This document shows positions 42,529-52,254 of a stretch of DNA of 64,000 nt, piece by piece. Made by a program: the position numbers and the translations under genes. Under the pieces are notes generated by a model that worked only from the letters and a program-made list of their open reading frames with translations, was not told where the DNA came from and searched no databases. The number at the start of each line of letters is the position of its first letter. The first letter of the stretch is position 1. This DNA is from a virus, in IMG/VR virus record IMGVR_UViG_3300028045_000012, positions 1-64,000 of that record; one strand, given 5' to 3'.

Positions 42529-43257
42529 TTATATTCCGTATTTATTTGTTAAGTAGTTAGTTACAGTGGCAACTTCTGATGTAGATAATACTTTATCATA
42601 AACTATAAACTCACAAATGTTACCTATCATTGTTCCATTTAAAAGACCAACTTGGTCACCTAAAATATGTTCTACATAAACAGTCCAATCTTCAACGTGG
42701 GCTTTATTTGCAAAAACTGTAGAAGAATCTACATAATAATCTATATCTGTTGCACTTTTATTAATACCTATAAAATGCGGTAGATTGTCTTGTGCTATTA
42801 ATGTTTGTGTTTTTCCCATAAATTGGTCATAAAATACAATGTTATTTCCAAATACCCCTATTCTTTCAGAGTACAAAGCCATAAAAGGAGGAAAACTTCC
42901 ATCAGTAGAAGCCCAATATGCACCACCATTTGTAAGGTTTGGTGGTGGTGCTGTTTGTTGGCCAACTACCCATACACTACCCTCATCAATAGAAAAAATA
43001 ACTTGTGCTAATAATTCTAAAAAGGTTGTTCCATCTACAAAAACTCCAGGTAATCCATTAATTAGACTTGCTTTATATTCGGGTTGTCTAATTGCAGTTG
43101 CTTGAACAAAATGATTATTATTACCACTTTGGTCTTGCCATTGATAAACGGCATCACCATCTACAGGGTTTCCACCATTAACCCCAACATCCCCCTTTAA
43201 CCATACCGTTAAATTTATTTCTGGAAATGAAAATCTTGGTCCTACTACTCCACTCAT
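42529..43257 (-). CDS. Lectin-like (LamG/concanavalin fold) appendage protein
   Basis: A 242-residue protein with a pattern of the concanavalin A-like/LamG family: WLKGDVGVN near the start, YQWQDQSGNNNHFVQATAIR, GLPGVFVDGTTF, ending with IGNICEFIVYDKVLSTSEVA. Such domains in phages usually bind surface sugars. It lies amid other appendage genes, so it is probably a receptor-binding or decoration protein of the tail. No signal peptide. It follows the 86-residue gene at 43261 by 3 bases. Confidence 0.7.
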   Translation of the reverse strand: MSGVVGPRFSFPEINLTVWLKGDVGVNGGNPVDGDAVYQWQDQSGNNNHFVQATAIRQPEYKASLINGLPGVFVDGTTFLELLAQVIFSIDEGSVWVVGQQTAPPPNLTNGGAYWASTDGSFPPFMALYSERIGVFGNNIVFYDQFMGKTQTLIAQDNLPHFIGINKSATDIDYYVDSSTVFANKAHVEDWTVYVEHILGDQVGLLNGTMIGNICEFIVYDKVLSTSEVATVTNYLTNKYGI

Positions 43258-43260
43258 AAT

Positions 43261-43521
43261 TTAAGGTATTATATCATCTGATTGCCATTCTGGTGTTGAC
43301 ATCAACGCAACCATTTCATCATAATTATAAGGACCTTCAGTTGTTGTAAGTGTTAAAACTGAAGGTGGAGTATCACCCTCCCATTTAACAAAAGTTTTTG
43401 TTAAATCAATAGATTTTCTAACGGTATTTATTGAAGTTTCTAAGACCTCATTAAAATTTATTTTTTCCAATTCAGATACATTAAATATCATGAATGTTCT
43501 ATGGTCATAAATGTGTGACAT
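43261..43521 (-). CDS. Small fibre-region protein, possible chaperone
   Basis: An 86-residue protein starting MSHIYDHRTFMIFNVSELEK, with FVKWEGDTPPSVLTL and YDEMVALMSTPEWQSDD. It lies between two lectin-like genes. The family is familiar to me as small conserved proteins beside phage appendage genes, without known function; a fibre assembly role is inferred. Confidence 0.65.
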   Translation of the reverse strand: MSHIYDHRTFMIFNVSELEKINFNEVLETSINTVRKSIDLTKTFVKWEGDTPPSVLTLTTTEGPYNYDEMVALMSTPEWQSDDIIP

Positions 43522-43530
43522 AATTTTTTA

Positions 43531-43550
43531 TTTATTAATAAATATAAATA
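43531..43550 (-). promoter_or_regulatory. Candidate late promoter motif
   Basis: On the minus strand TATTTATATTTATTAATAAA, 10 bases before the ATG at 43521; carries two overlapping TATTTAT cores. Confidence 0.4.
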
Positions 43551-43553
43551 TTT

Positions 43554-44351
43554 TTATTTAAATCTAGATTTCATTGTGTTATAATTTTGTAATACTTCTT
43601 CTTGTGTAAGAACTCTATCATAAACTAATGTTTGATAAATAGTTCCAGGAAAGGGGGAGGTAGGTATTGTCCCAGCTGCACCTATGTATCCATTAAGTGC
43701 AATTTTTGAAGTTGATGGTATAAATGTATTTGTTAAGGTACCAAAGGTTAGAACCAACACGTTACTTTGCAATTTACCATCTATATAAAATGTTGGTCTA
43801 TCTAACCCATCATTGGTGTTTATAGACCCATCAAAACAAACAGTTAAATTATGCAATTTATTTACCTCTATAACATCACCATCACTTCTTACCAAACGCA
43901 CTTGAGGTAAACTACCTATAAGTCCAGGAATAGTATAATGTGTAGATTCTATTCTTACACCCCCATATGCGCCACCTCTATTTCTACAATTTAAATAAAG
44001 TTGCCGTTGATTTTCAACAGATGGTGCAAGTTTAGTAAAAAACATACGGTTCTCATCCTCTACCAATGAAATAAATTTTACCCAAGTTTGAACTGTATAA
44101 GTAGGACTTGTCCCAGCTATTACACCATTTAGTATATCTCCTAAATCTATTGTATCATCTATACCATCAAATGATAAACCACCACCCCTATCTGACACAT
44201 AAGATGTACCATTAATTAAATCACCATTATAATCGTTAATGGTCAAATCATTAATGGTGGTACTACTATTAAATAATGAATTTGGATTTGCACCATCATA
44301 ATATAAAACCAAACCATCAGTAACTATTTTTGGTGAATACCTAAATGCCAT
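43554..44351 (-). CDS. Lectin-like (LamG/concanavalin fold) appendage protein
   Basis: A 265-residue protein with VTDGLVLYYDGANPNSLFN, LSFDGIDDTIDLGD, YTVQTWVKFISLV, then NLTVCFDGS and TFYIDGKLQ, ending IYQTLVYDRVLTQEEVLQNY. This is the LamG-like beta-sandwich order, including the usual final helix after Y-D-R. It would bind a carbohydrate or polymer on the host. It starts 1 base after the 1047-residue fibre ends, so the two are likely partners. Confidence 0.75.
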   Translation of the reverse strand: MAFRYSPKIVTDGLVLYYDGANPNSLFNSSTTINDLTINDYNGDLINGTSYVSDRGGGLSFDGIDDTIDLGDILNGVIAGTSPTYTVQTWVKFISLVEDENRMFFTKLAPSVENQRQLYLNCRNRGGAYGGVRIESTHYTIPGLIGSLPQVRLVRSDGDVIEVNKLHNLTVCFDGSINTNDGLDRPTFYIDGKLQSNVLVLTFGTLTNTFIPSTSKIALNGYIGAAGTIPTSPFPGTIYQTLVYDRVLTQEEVLQNYNTMKSRFK

Positions 44352-44352
44352 A

Positions 44353-47300
44353 TTATATACTTCTTACTATTGTTTTTATTGTATAAGTTCCAGTGACTGC
44401 GGATACTGCTAAAATTGTACTACTACCAGATACCGAAACATTAAAGGTCACACCATTTGTACTACTACCAATATCATTTGTTGTAACCTCATTAAATTCT
44501 GCCGTTGTTCCACTCCATATTGACATAATATTACCAGACCTTGCACCACCATTACCCACAAGTGTATAATCAAAAAATGCCCCCGTATATGCCGAAGTTG
44601 GTATTGAATAAATATTTGTTACCCCACTATTGGCGGTTGTTCTAACTGTCGTATTTAGAGATGGTGCCAAATATGTACCCATTAAGATTCTATCATCAGA
44701 AAATACTTCAAATATTGGTAAACCAGATATATTATTAACCGCAAATAAGGAACCTATAAGGCTATCCGTAACCGTAAATAATTCACCACTTGAACCTTCA
44801 ATTTTGAATATTGGATTTGTTGACCCCGAACCAATTAATGTTAGTATAGTATCAGTATTGGCTGAAAGTACCGCAGAAGTACCTGTTAATCCCTTTACAT
44901 TTGTATCACCAGTAACAACTAAGTTACCATTAACAGTAAACCCAGTTACACTATTAATTGTTGCCGTTAAATCTGATTCACCTTCATTTCTTTCAAGTGT
45001 AAATGTATTCGCATCATTATATGTGAATCCAGTTACATATGTATTTGTGGTTGAAATAGAACTTAAACTAATATTATAATTATTACCATCATTTCTATCA
45101 AATGTGATTAATTTAGTCCCATTATTATATGTTCCACCACTTGTAAATGTATCTTCAAATGGTAACGTTCTAGGGGTACCATCAGAATCTTTATAAAATA
45201 AACCTATAGTACCACTATTAGTATTATCTGTTGCCGAAATAGAAACAGTACCACCAGTTACATAAGTGTTAGTTAATCCAGTTATATTAAGGCTAACCGC
45301 ATCATTTCTATCAAGGGTTATAATATTTGTAGAATCACTATATGTCCCACCTGTTACAAATGTATTAGTGTCTGTTGGGATAGTAACATCAATTTTTATT
45401 TGATTTGAAGATGGGTTAGAAAGAGTTACATTTGTCCCACCAGATAATTTAAATATTTCAGACCCATCATTTCTTGTTAATGTACCCTCATTACTTGTAA
45501 ATGTTGTTCCAGTAACAAATGTATCGGTAACCCCAGTTACATTAAATGTGTCACCACTATTATTATTAAATGTTATAATATCTGTATTGGTATTATACGT
45601 ACCACCTGTTACAAATGTATTTTCAGATGATGGCACTGCAACATCAATTTTTTGTACATTACCAACTTGAGTGATTGTTGTATTTGAACCACCAGATATT
45701 GTATTAAATATTAGAGTTGTTCCAGATTTCCCACTAAATATTTCATTGCCACCACCTAAGTTTATACCATTTTCTACCTTAGTGTTAAGTATTGTTTGTG
45801 TATTACCAGTATATGTGTTAAATAAAGATAGATTAGTTTTACCACTTAAAACGGGGGTTAAATCAACAGTTAATGTTGGTTCACTTTGGTTTCTTTCAAG
45901 TTCTATAATATCACCATTAAGTGTTGAGGCAGTAAGAAATGTATCGGTAAACCCTGTTAAAAACCCACATACATCAAAAGTAGTTCCACTATTAGTGATG
46001 AACGTAACACAACCATTAGAAGGGTTATATGTACCACCAGTTACATTTATATCGTTATCAGAAAATAAAGATGAAGAATTAGATACTGTAAATGTACCAC
46101 CACTATTATTTGTAAAATTAAGAGTTGATGTCGAAACATCTGCATTTCCACTAACCACATAGGTATCTGCGGATAGTGAAGATAAGTTTACGTTAATTAT
46201 ATTCCCATCATTCCTTGTTGATGATAATACATATGATGAATTATTAAAAGTTTGACCAGTTAAAAATGTATTAGTAATACCTGTTATATTGAAAGAACCA
46301 TTTTGTCTATCTAATGTTAATGTATCTGTTGAATCATTAAATGTACCACCAGTCACATAGTTATCTACTGTAGAAATACCCGTTAAATTAGAACCATCAC
46401 CATAAAAAGTAGTCGCAGATAATGAACCATTAACAGTAAGACCTGTAAAGTCATTAATAAATGTACTAATATCAGATAAATTATTATTTCTTTTTAAGGA
46501 TAATAAATTATTAGTAAATGTTGATCCGGTTACAAAACTATTAGTGTTATCTAATAATTCTGATACATTAACAGTAAACGGTGAAAACCCACTATTACCT
46601 GAAAAATCAATAGATGTAGTACCACTAACATAAGTCCCACCCGTAACAAAAGTATTTGAGATCCCTGATATATTTACATTACCACCATCATTTCTAATTA
46701 ACGATAATGTGTCTGTAGAATCATTGAATGTTCCACCAGTGACAAATGTGTTGGTATCAGGTGGTATTGAAACATCAATTCTTTGTACATTACCAACTTG
46801 AGTGATTGTTGTATTAGATCCTCCTGATATTGTTCTAAATATTAGAGTTGTTCCAGATTTCCCACTAAATATTTCATTTGAACCGCCAACATTTAAACCA
46901 TTTTCAACTTTAGTGGTAAGGGTGTTTTGTAGGTTGGTAACACCTGAAATTGGGATATTAAATAATCCAATACCATCACCATTAAAAGTGTTTGCCGATA
47001 AAATACCATTAATTGTAAGACCAGTAAAATTATTTATAGTTGTGTTTAATATTAAACCATCATTTCTAATGATACTTAAAATGTTGGCATCATTATATGT
47101 AAACCCAGTAACTGTAGTAGTGGCACCACTAATGATACTACTTACAGTTCTATATTCTACTAACCCAGTTGAATTGTTTCTTACTAAAACTTGTTCTAAA
47201 CCACTATTTTCAGTTATTGAACTAAAAGTTAAACCACTTAAAATAATTAAATTATCATTAACATTAATTGGTGAACAACCATATATATTAGAAGTATATA

Positions 47301-47496
47301 TACCTGTACACGCAGAAAGGGTTGTTGCGACAATATTATTAGTGTTTAGTAAATTACTATGTATTGTTAGTGTATTACCAGTACAATTATATATATTGTT
47401 AGTATAAAATCCAGTACAGGCACTAAGGATATCAAAAGTATCACTACTCTGTACTATATAATTTTTTCTTATGTTTGAGTTATCACAACTACTCAT
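44353..47496 (-). CDS. Long tail fibre protein with repeated modules
   Basis: A 1047-residue Gly/Thr/Asn-rich protein made of repeated beta modules of the form F-V-T-G-G-T-[YF]-x-x-[SN]-T-[DN] and D-T-[LF]-x-L-x-R-N-[DN]. Two copies of a longer block (NEIFSGKSGTTLIFRTISGG/NEIFSGKSGTTLIFNTISGG) occur, an internal duplication. Modules are shared with the 686-residue fibre. The C-terminal region, residues about 870-1047, differs and probably forms the tip. It overlaps the upstream structural gene by 4 bases. Confidence 0.85.
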   Translation of the reverse strand: MSSCDNSNIRKNYIVQSSDTFDILSACTGFYTNNIYNCTGNTLTIHSNLLNTNNIVATTLSACTGIYTSNIYGCSPINVNDNLIILSGLTFSSITENSGLEQVLVRNNSTGLVEYRTVSSIISGATTTVTGFTYNDANILSIIRNDGLILNTTINNFTGLTINGILSANTFNGDGIGLFNIPISGVTNLQNTLTTKVENGLNVGGSNEIFSGKSGTTLIFRTISGGSNTTITQVGNVQRIDVSIPPDTNTFVTGGTFNDSTDTLSLIRNDGGNVNISGISNTFVTGGTYVSGTTSIDFSGNSGFSPFTVNVSELLDNTNSFVTGSTFTNNLLSLKRNNNLSDISTFINDFTGLTVNGSLSATTFYGDGSNLTGISTVDNYVTGGTFNDSTDTLTLDRQNGSFNITGITNTFLTGQTFNNSSYVLSSTRNDGNIINVNLSSLSADTYVVSGNADVSTSTLNFTNNSGGTFTVSNSSSLFSDNDINVTGGTYNPSNGCVTFITNSGTTFDVCGFLTGFTDTFLTASTLNGDIIELERNQSEPTLTVDLTPVLSGKTNLSLFNTYTGNTQTILNTKVENGINLGGGNEIFSGKSGTTLIFNTISGGSNTTITQVGNVQKIDVAVPSSENTFVTGGTYNTNTDIITFNNNSGDTFNVTGVTDTFVTGTTFTSNEGTLTRNDGSEIFKLSGGTNVTLSNPSSNQIKIDVTIPTDTNTFVTGGTYSDSTNIITLDRNDAVSLNITGLTNTYVTGGTVSISATDNTNSGTIGLFYKDSDGTPRTLPFEDTFTSGGTYNNGTKLITFDRNDGNNYNISLSSISTTNTYVTGFTYNDANTFTLERNEGESDLTATINSVTGFTVNGNLVVTGDTNVKGLTGTSAVLSANTDTILTLIGSGSTNPIFKIEGSSGELFTVTDSLIGSLFAVNNISGLPIFEVFSDDRILMGTYLAPSLNTTVRTTANSGVTNIYSIPTSAYTGAFFDYTLVGNGGARSGNIMSIWSGTTAEFNEVTTNDIGSSTNGVTFNVSVSGSSTILAVSAVTGTYTIKTIVRSI

Positions 47497-48524
47497 ATTA
47501 TAATACCACTTATTTGAATTTCTGACGATAAATTAACATTAGTTTTATTAACTTTAATATATAATTCATCACCGTTATTAACTGTAAATGGTAAAGTAAC
47601 TGTAGTACCATTTATTTTAAATATATGGGAAACACTATTACTACTATTAATAGTGGAATATGTTGCATTTATTTCAATAGGTATCTTCACATTACTTACA
47701 CCATTATTAAATATAACACTTATACAAATACCCTTATTTTGGTCATCTACATTAACCTGATATGTTGCCCTATATAGTTCTTCACTTATTTCATAAAAAT
47801 TAATACCTCTACTAATTGCCGGGGTTATAATAAAATCATCTTCATCTAATAAATAACCTAACATTTTTATTGTAAACAATTGTACATAATATTTTCTTTC
47901 ATCAATATTAGATATCACACTTTCGTCACCAATACTATCTAAAATCAATGGTATTGGGTGGCCATTCACTCTTATATATTTTTCTAAAGATGAAAATGAA
48001 GTTAACATTTTTCTATTAATTTTATTTAAATCTCTCATTCTGTTACAAAAAAGTCTTACTTCATAAATAATGTCAACGGAAACTGGTTGTGGTATTTTAT
48101 AAATATCGTAACCATTTCTATTACCATCCCATGTAGGGATTTTCATATATGTAAATGTTGGTCTACCTGGTATATTAAAACTACCTGCATAATTTGTACC
48201 TTGTTGGGCATCAGGTTTTCTAACTATAGTAATAAAAGGTATTTTTATATTTTTATCTATATCAGAATACTCCCATGTTTTTGAAAATTCCGCCCACCTT
48301 TGGGCACTTAAAAAAATAACAGGAACTTTTTCTCCTGCCAATGATAGGTCAACGTCATTTTCCACGAAATTTATTAATTCACCATCCATATCTTCATGTA
48401 AGATACCTTTTGGTAAATATGTACCTTTGTTGGCAATGTCATCCAAGATACTTTGTCGTTGTTCAAACCCTTGTTTATGGGGTGTGATATTTAAATTTTT
48501 CCTATAATTTTTTGGTAAACCCAT
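47493..48524 (-). CDS. Virion structural protein, fibre-adjacent
   Basis: A 343-residue protein starting MGLPKNYRKNLNITPHKQGF, with PVIFLSAQRWAEFSKTWEYS, IPFITIVRKPDAQQGTNYAG and a FTIKMLGYLLDEDDFIITPA segment near 225-245. The compact mixed fold differs from the fibre proteins. Similar proteins occur in T4-type environmental phages as structural proteins of the neck or tail; I cannot say which. It overlaps the 1047-residue fibre gene by 4 bases. Confidence 0.65.
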   Translation of the reverse strand: MGLPKNYRKNLNITPHKQGFEQRQSILDDIANKGTYLPKGILHEDMDGELINFVENDVDLSLAGEKVPVIFLSAQRWAEFSKTWEYSDIDKNIKIPFITIVRKPDAQQGTNYAGSFNIPGRPTFTYMKIPTWDGNRNGYDIYKIPQPVSVDIIYEVRLFCNRMRDLNKINRKMLTSFSSLEKYIRVNGHPIPLILDSIGDESVISNIDERKYYVQLFTIKMLGYLLDEDDFIITPAISRGINFYEISEELYRATYQVNVDDQNKGICISVIFNNGVSNVKIPIEINATYSTINSSNSVSHIFKINGTTVTLPFTVNNGDELYIKVNKTNVNLSSEIQISGIII

Positions 48525-48526
48525 AG

Positions 48527-49048
48527 TTAATATCCGTTAAATTCATCTAAATCAGTAGGGGTACATGTTATTGTTCTATAAAATCCTTTATAACCACCAA
48601 TAGTATGTGCGTTATCAGAAAATATTTTCCCATTATTTGTTACTGTATAATATTTTATTTCATGTTCATTTTCATTATAACCAATATAGTCACCATAGTT
48701 AATATCCACCTCTAATTCATTTAAAGTATCCTGGTAAACACCTAAAGTAATATTACCACTTTCTAAATACCTTAAAGAACCTTCAGTATTATAATTTTTA
48801 TTAGTTGGTGAGGCCAAATTAAAACTCACAGGTATTTCTACTGGTGGTTTAAATCTTATACCATTTTTAATAGTTTCACCATATATATCATCTTCTGTAG
48901 TTTCAACTCTATCAACTTGAAATAATATTACTTTTATATTTATATCGCCTTCTAACCATTCTCTACCGAATTCAATTTCAAGGTTGAAATCATCTTGTGA
49001 AAAAAATTTGTTTAGTCTTTCTATTGGTACTATTTTTTTATTAGACAT
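48527..49048 (-). CDS. Virion structural protein
   Basis: A 173-residue protein starting MSNKKIVPIERLNKFFSQDD. It contains EIEFGREWLEGDINIKVILF, a run of beta strands and an ordered C-terminus (YGDYIGYNENEHEIKYYTVT, then IGGYKGFYRTITCTPTDLDE). It lies 2 bases upstream of the 343-residue gene and is the first gene of the block transcribed away from the helicase. A structural role is likely from position and composition; family uncertain. Confidence 0.65.
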   Translation of the reverse strand: MSNKKIVPIERLNKFFSQDDFNLEIEFGREWLEGDINIKVILFQVDRVETTEDDIYGETIKNGIRFKPPVEIPVSFNLASPTNKNYNTEGSLRYLESGNITLGVYQDTLNELEVDINYGDYIGYNENEHEIKYYTVTNNGKIFSDNAHTIGGYKGFYRTITCTPTDLDEFNGY

Positions 49049-49054
49049 AATCTT

Positions 49055-49070
49055 TTATAGATAAATATTT
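49055..49070 (-). promoter_or_regulatory. Candidate late promoter motif in divergent gap
   Basis: On the minus strand AAATATTTATCTATAA, 6 bases before the ATG at 49048. On the plus-strand (helicase) side of the same gap, 49071-49103, no such motif is seen. Confidence 0.4.
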
Positions 49071-49103
49071 CTTTTTAAGAAAAAAATTGTTATTATTATA
49101 ATT

Positions 49104-52007
49104 ATGTTAGATTTAAAAGATATTAATAATTTAAATAGTGAAACTTTATTAGAAAGTTATAAAGGTAAAAACCCTTACATAGTTTACATGAAAAAAAAAT
49201 TATGTGAGGATAAGAAATATATTTTAACTAATAATCAATTAAGTTATGTAAGAAAATATTATAATTTTGAACCTAAAGAACTTAATAAAGTAATAGAATT
49301 AACAAATTATTTTAGTGAAGAACTAAAAGAAAAATACAAATTAAAATCCCCACCTAAAAAAATATTAATAGAAACATTATTGGCAGAATCTGATAAGGCA
49401 ATGCATGTTTTATGTAAATTTTATCAAAACCAAAAAGGTGTTAAATTAGTATGGATCCCAAAAACACAATTATTAGATGACATATATTATGAGGAAATCA
49501 ATGTAGATGTAGATTTTGACTATTATCAAAGAATAGATAAAAGAGGTTGGAAGGCATTTAAACATCAAGAAGAAGGGATTAAATTTTTATTGAAAAATAA
49601 AAAGTGTATTTTGGCCGATGATATGGGACTTGGGAAATGTTTAGAGGTTGATGAATTGGTGTACACACCAAATGGTTTAATAAGGATTGGTGACATTAAA
49701 ATAGGTGATTATGTAATTGGGTCTAATGGTAAAAAAACTAAAGTACTTAGTGTATACCCACAAAAAAATAAGAAAAAAATATTTAAAATAACTTTTAATG
49801 ATGGTTATAGTCTATTAGTTACTGAAGATCATTTATGGGATGTTATGAGTTGTAACAACTCAAATAATAGAAATAATGGTAGAAATAAAAGACATTTATT
49901 GTTAACCACAAAACAAATGTTAGATGGTAATGGTGAAGTAGAGATTAAAGGTAGTGGTTCTAATAAAAATAGAGTTTATAAAGTAAAAACATATTATAAA
50001 CAAAAAAATGGTACATTAAAATGGCAAATACCGTTACTAAGTGAACCTATTCATTTTGAAAATAAGAAAAAATTATTAATAGATCCTTATTTATTAGGAG
50101 TTTGTCTTGGCGATGGACATATAAAAGAAAAATCTGTAAGACTTGAAGTTCATAAAGATGATTTTGAAGAAATTTTTAAAGGACAAATAATAAAAGAGAA
50201 TAAGTCAAAACCTAATACAAGGAGATGTACTATTAAGGTAGGTGAATCAATTAAAAAATTAAAATTAAATAATAGTAGATCATATAATAAATTTATACCT
50301 AATGTTTATAAATATTCTTCTATTAAAAATAGGTTGTCTATACTTCAAGGTCTGATGGATACAGATGGACATTGTTGTAAACCAATAGATGGTAATTTTC
50401 GTGGTACAAAATTCTGTTCTATTTCTGAAAAACTAGTTGATGATGTTGCAGAAATTGTACATAGTTTAGGTGGTATAGTGAAAAAAAATAGTTGGATACC
50501 TACATATACGTATAAAAATGAAAAGAAAAAAGGTAAGAGGGCGTATTCTTTATACATTAAATTACCTGATGGAATGAATCCTTTTAGACTGAAAAGAAAG
50601 TCTAATTTATATAATTCTCCTAAAAAATATAAAGTTGGTAGATATATAAAAAGTATTGATTATGTAAGAGAAGGTGATTCTGTATGTATCTCTGTTGATT
50701 CTGATGATCACTTATTTGTTGCAAAACATGGTATAGTTACACATAACACATACCAGTCAATAACTGCATCATTAGAAAGTGATGCGAATAGAATATTAGT
50801 AGTTTGTCCTTCATCATTAAAAATAAATTGGATGAGAGAAATAGAAAATTTCACTGATGATGTGTCAATAATAAATGGATCACATTGGGACCCTTCCCGG
50901 TTTACTATAATAAATTATGAAATATTAAAAAAATTCCATACAATAAAAGAAAAAAATAAAGAATATGAGGACTGGGAACTTAGGAGAGAGATTGTTGAAT
51001 ATAATCCAGATATAATAATATTAGACGAGGCACATTATGTTAAAAACCATAAAAGTAATAGGGGTAAAATAATAATAGATATCGTGAAAAATTATGGTAC
51101 TGAGAAGGTATGGTTGTTAACTGGGACACCTATTGCAAATAGACCTATGGATTACTATAACCTTTTATCAATTATAGATTCACCTGTTACAAATAATTGG
51201 GTACATTTTGCAAAAACATATTGTGAAGGTAAAAGGTTTAGAAAAGGTAAAAAATATATATGGGTAACTAAGGGGGCATCTAATCTTGAGGAATTGTCTG
51301 CAAAAACAAGAAAAACTATATTACGTAGGAAAAAGGAAGATGTGTTAGATTTACCTGAAAAATTAGTAACACCAGTTTATTTAGAACTTAAAAATGTTGA
51401 CCAATATAAAAGTGTGTGGGATGATTATCTATTAAAACGTAAAGAAGAAGGGAAAAGGGGGAATCCTGCAAGGGATTTAGTAGAAATGACTTTATTGCGA
51501 ACATTTATTTCTATGGAAACTGTACCGTATTCAATAGAAAAGGCAGAAGAGGCTTTAGAATTAGGTAAAAAAGTTATAATATTTTGTAATTTTAATGATG
51601 AAATGGATGCATTTATAACTCATTTTGGTGATAAATCTGTTTGTGTAAGGGGTGGAATGAGTAATAAACAAAAACAAATTTCTGTTGATAAATTTCAAGA
51701 AGATAAAAATTGTATGGTTTTTATTGGTCAAATAAAGGCTGCGGGTGTTGGTTTAACACTAACAGAGGGTGAAATTGTTATTATGAATTCTTTAGATTGG
51801 GTTCCTGGTACACATGAACAGGCAGAAGATAGGGCATATAGGATAGGACAAAACAAAACTGTTAATATTTATTATATGTTAATAGATAAAACTATTGACA
51901 CATTGATTTGGAAAATTTTACAAAATAAAAAGAAAATCATTGGAACTATAATAGGTGAAGATGAAATTATAACAGAATTTATAAATGAAACAAAAAATGA
52001 AAGTTAA
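49104..52007 (+). CDS. SNF2-family DNA helicase interrupted by an intein
   Basis: A 967-residue precursor. Extein N (1-178) ends in the Walker A of SF2 motif I (ADDMGLGK) and extein C (549-967) resumes TYQSITA. Helicase motifs are DEAH at about 640 (ILDEAHYVKN), GTPIANRP, and the SNF2 C-terminal signature AEDRAYRIGQNKTVNIYYML. The spliced protein would be about 597 residues, in the range of small SNF2/HARP-like helicases or UvsW-type repair and branch-migration enzymes; exact T4 equivalence is not clear. It is on the plus strand, with a glutaredoxin-like gene overlapping its 3' end by 23 bases. Confidence 0.9.
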   Translation: MLDLKDINNLNSETLLESYKGKNPYIVYMKKKLCEDKKYILTNNQLSYVRKYYNFEPKELNKVIELTNYFSEELKEKYKLKSPPKKILIETLLAESDKAMHVLCKFYQNQKGVKLVWIPKTQLLDDIYYEEINVDVDFDYYQRIDKRGWKAFKHQEEGIKFLLKNKKCILADDMGLGKCLEVDELVYTPNGLIRIGDIKIGDYVIGSNGKKTKVLSVYPQKNKKKIFKITFNDGYSLLVTEDHLWDVMSCNNSNNRNNGRNKRHLLLTTKQMLDGNGEVEIKGSGSNKNRVYKVKTYYKQKNGTLKWQIPLLSEPIHFENKKKLLIDPYLLGVCLGDGHIKEKSVRLEVHKDDFEEIFKGQIIKENKSKPNTRRCTIKVGESIKKLKLNNSRSYNKFIPNVYKYSSIKNRLSILQGLMDTDGHCCKPIDGNFRGTKFCSISEKLVDDVAEIVHSLGGIVKKNSWIPTYTYKNEKKKGKRAYSLYIKLPDGMNPFRLKRKSNLYNSPKKYKVGRYIKSIDYVREGDSVCISVDSDDHLFVAKHGIVTHNTYQSITASLESDANRILVVCPSSLKINWMREIENFTDDVSIINGSHWDPSRFTIINYEILKKFHTIKEKNKEYEDWELRREIVEYNPDIIILDEAHYVKNHKSNRGKIIIDIVKNYGTEKVWLLTGTPIANRPMDYYNLLSIIDSPVTNNWVHFAKTYCEGKRFRKGKKYIWVTKGASNLEELSAKTRKTILRRKKEDVLDLPEKLVTPVYLELKNVDQYKSVWDDYLLKRKEEGKRGNPARDLVEMTLLRTFISMETVPYSIEKAEEALELGKKVIIFCNFNDEMDAFITHFGDKSVCVRGGMSNKQKQISVDKFQEDKNCMVFIGQIKAAGVGLTLTEGEIVIMNSLDWVPGTHEQAEDRAYRIGQNKTVNIYYMLIDKTIDTLIWKILQNKKKIIGTIIGEDEIITEFINETKNES
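49638..50747 (+). other. Intein with LAGLIDADG homing endonuclease
   Basis: A 370-residue insertion with Cys1 (CLEVDELVYTPNG, block A), TEDHLWD (block B-type H), LGVCLGDGHI and LQGLMDTDGHC (two LAGLIDADG-like blocks), and a C-terminal VAKHGIVTHN ending in Asn, with Thr as the first extein residue. All splicing residues are present. It inserts in the conserved GLGK^T nucleotide-binding loop, so splicing is required for helicase function. Confidence 0.95.
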
Positions 52008-52254
52008 AGTATTTTCTATGAAGGGTTGTTCACATTGTGATGAATTAAAAAAACAGTTAAATGAAAATAAAATAAATTTCATTGAATTGGATGTTGATGA
52101 ACATGAAGAGTTATATGAAAGTTTTTCAAAAAAAGTGGAGAATGAATTTTTACCTGCAATTATTATAGGTAAGACAGTATTTGTCCCTAATAAGTCATTT
52201 AAAACTATAACTGAGGCGGTGGGACATGTTAAAACTCACCTGTTGGGGCCTTAG
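51985..52254 (+). CDS. Glutaredoxin / thioredoxin-like protein
   Basis: An 89-residue protein with the C15-S-H-C18 redox pair in VFSMKGCSHCDELKKQL, a strand (INFIELDVDE), and LPAIIIGKTVFVPN with the cis-Pro usual in glutaredoxins. A second ATG at 51997 (MKVKVFSMKG) may be the true start, since the helicase stop lies at 52007. It could reduce the class II ribonucleotide reductase encoded at 1.7-3.5 kb or other phage proteins. It ends 26 bases inside the minus-strand leader gene, so these two are convergent and overlap. Confidence 0.85.
   Translation: MKQKMKVKVFSMKGCSHCDELKKQLNENKINFIELDVDEHEELYESFSKKVENEFLPAIIIGKTVFVPNKSFKTITEAVGHVKTHLLGP

Noticed and set aside
46802-47407. A 201-codon open frame on the plus strand opposite the 1047-residue fibre
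   Set aside because: It is a shadow of the fibre's low-complexity codons; the fibre frame is longer and fits the neighbours. Similar shadow frames elsewhere (e.g. 20449-21069, 22772-23311) were left out for the same reason.
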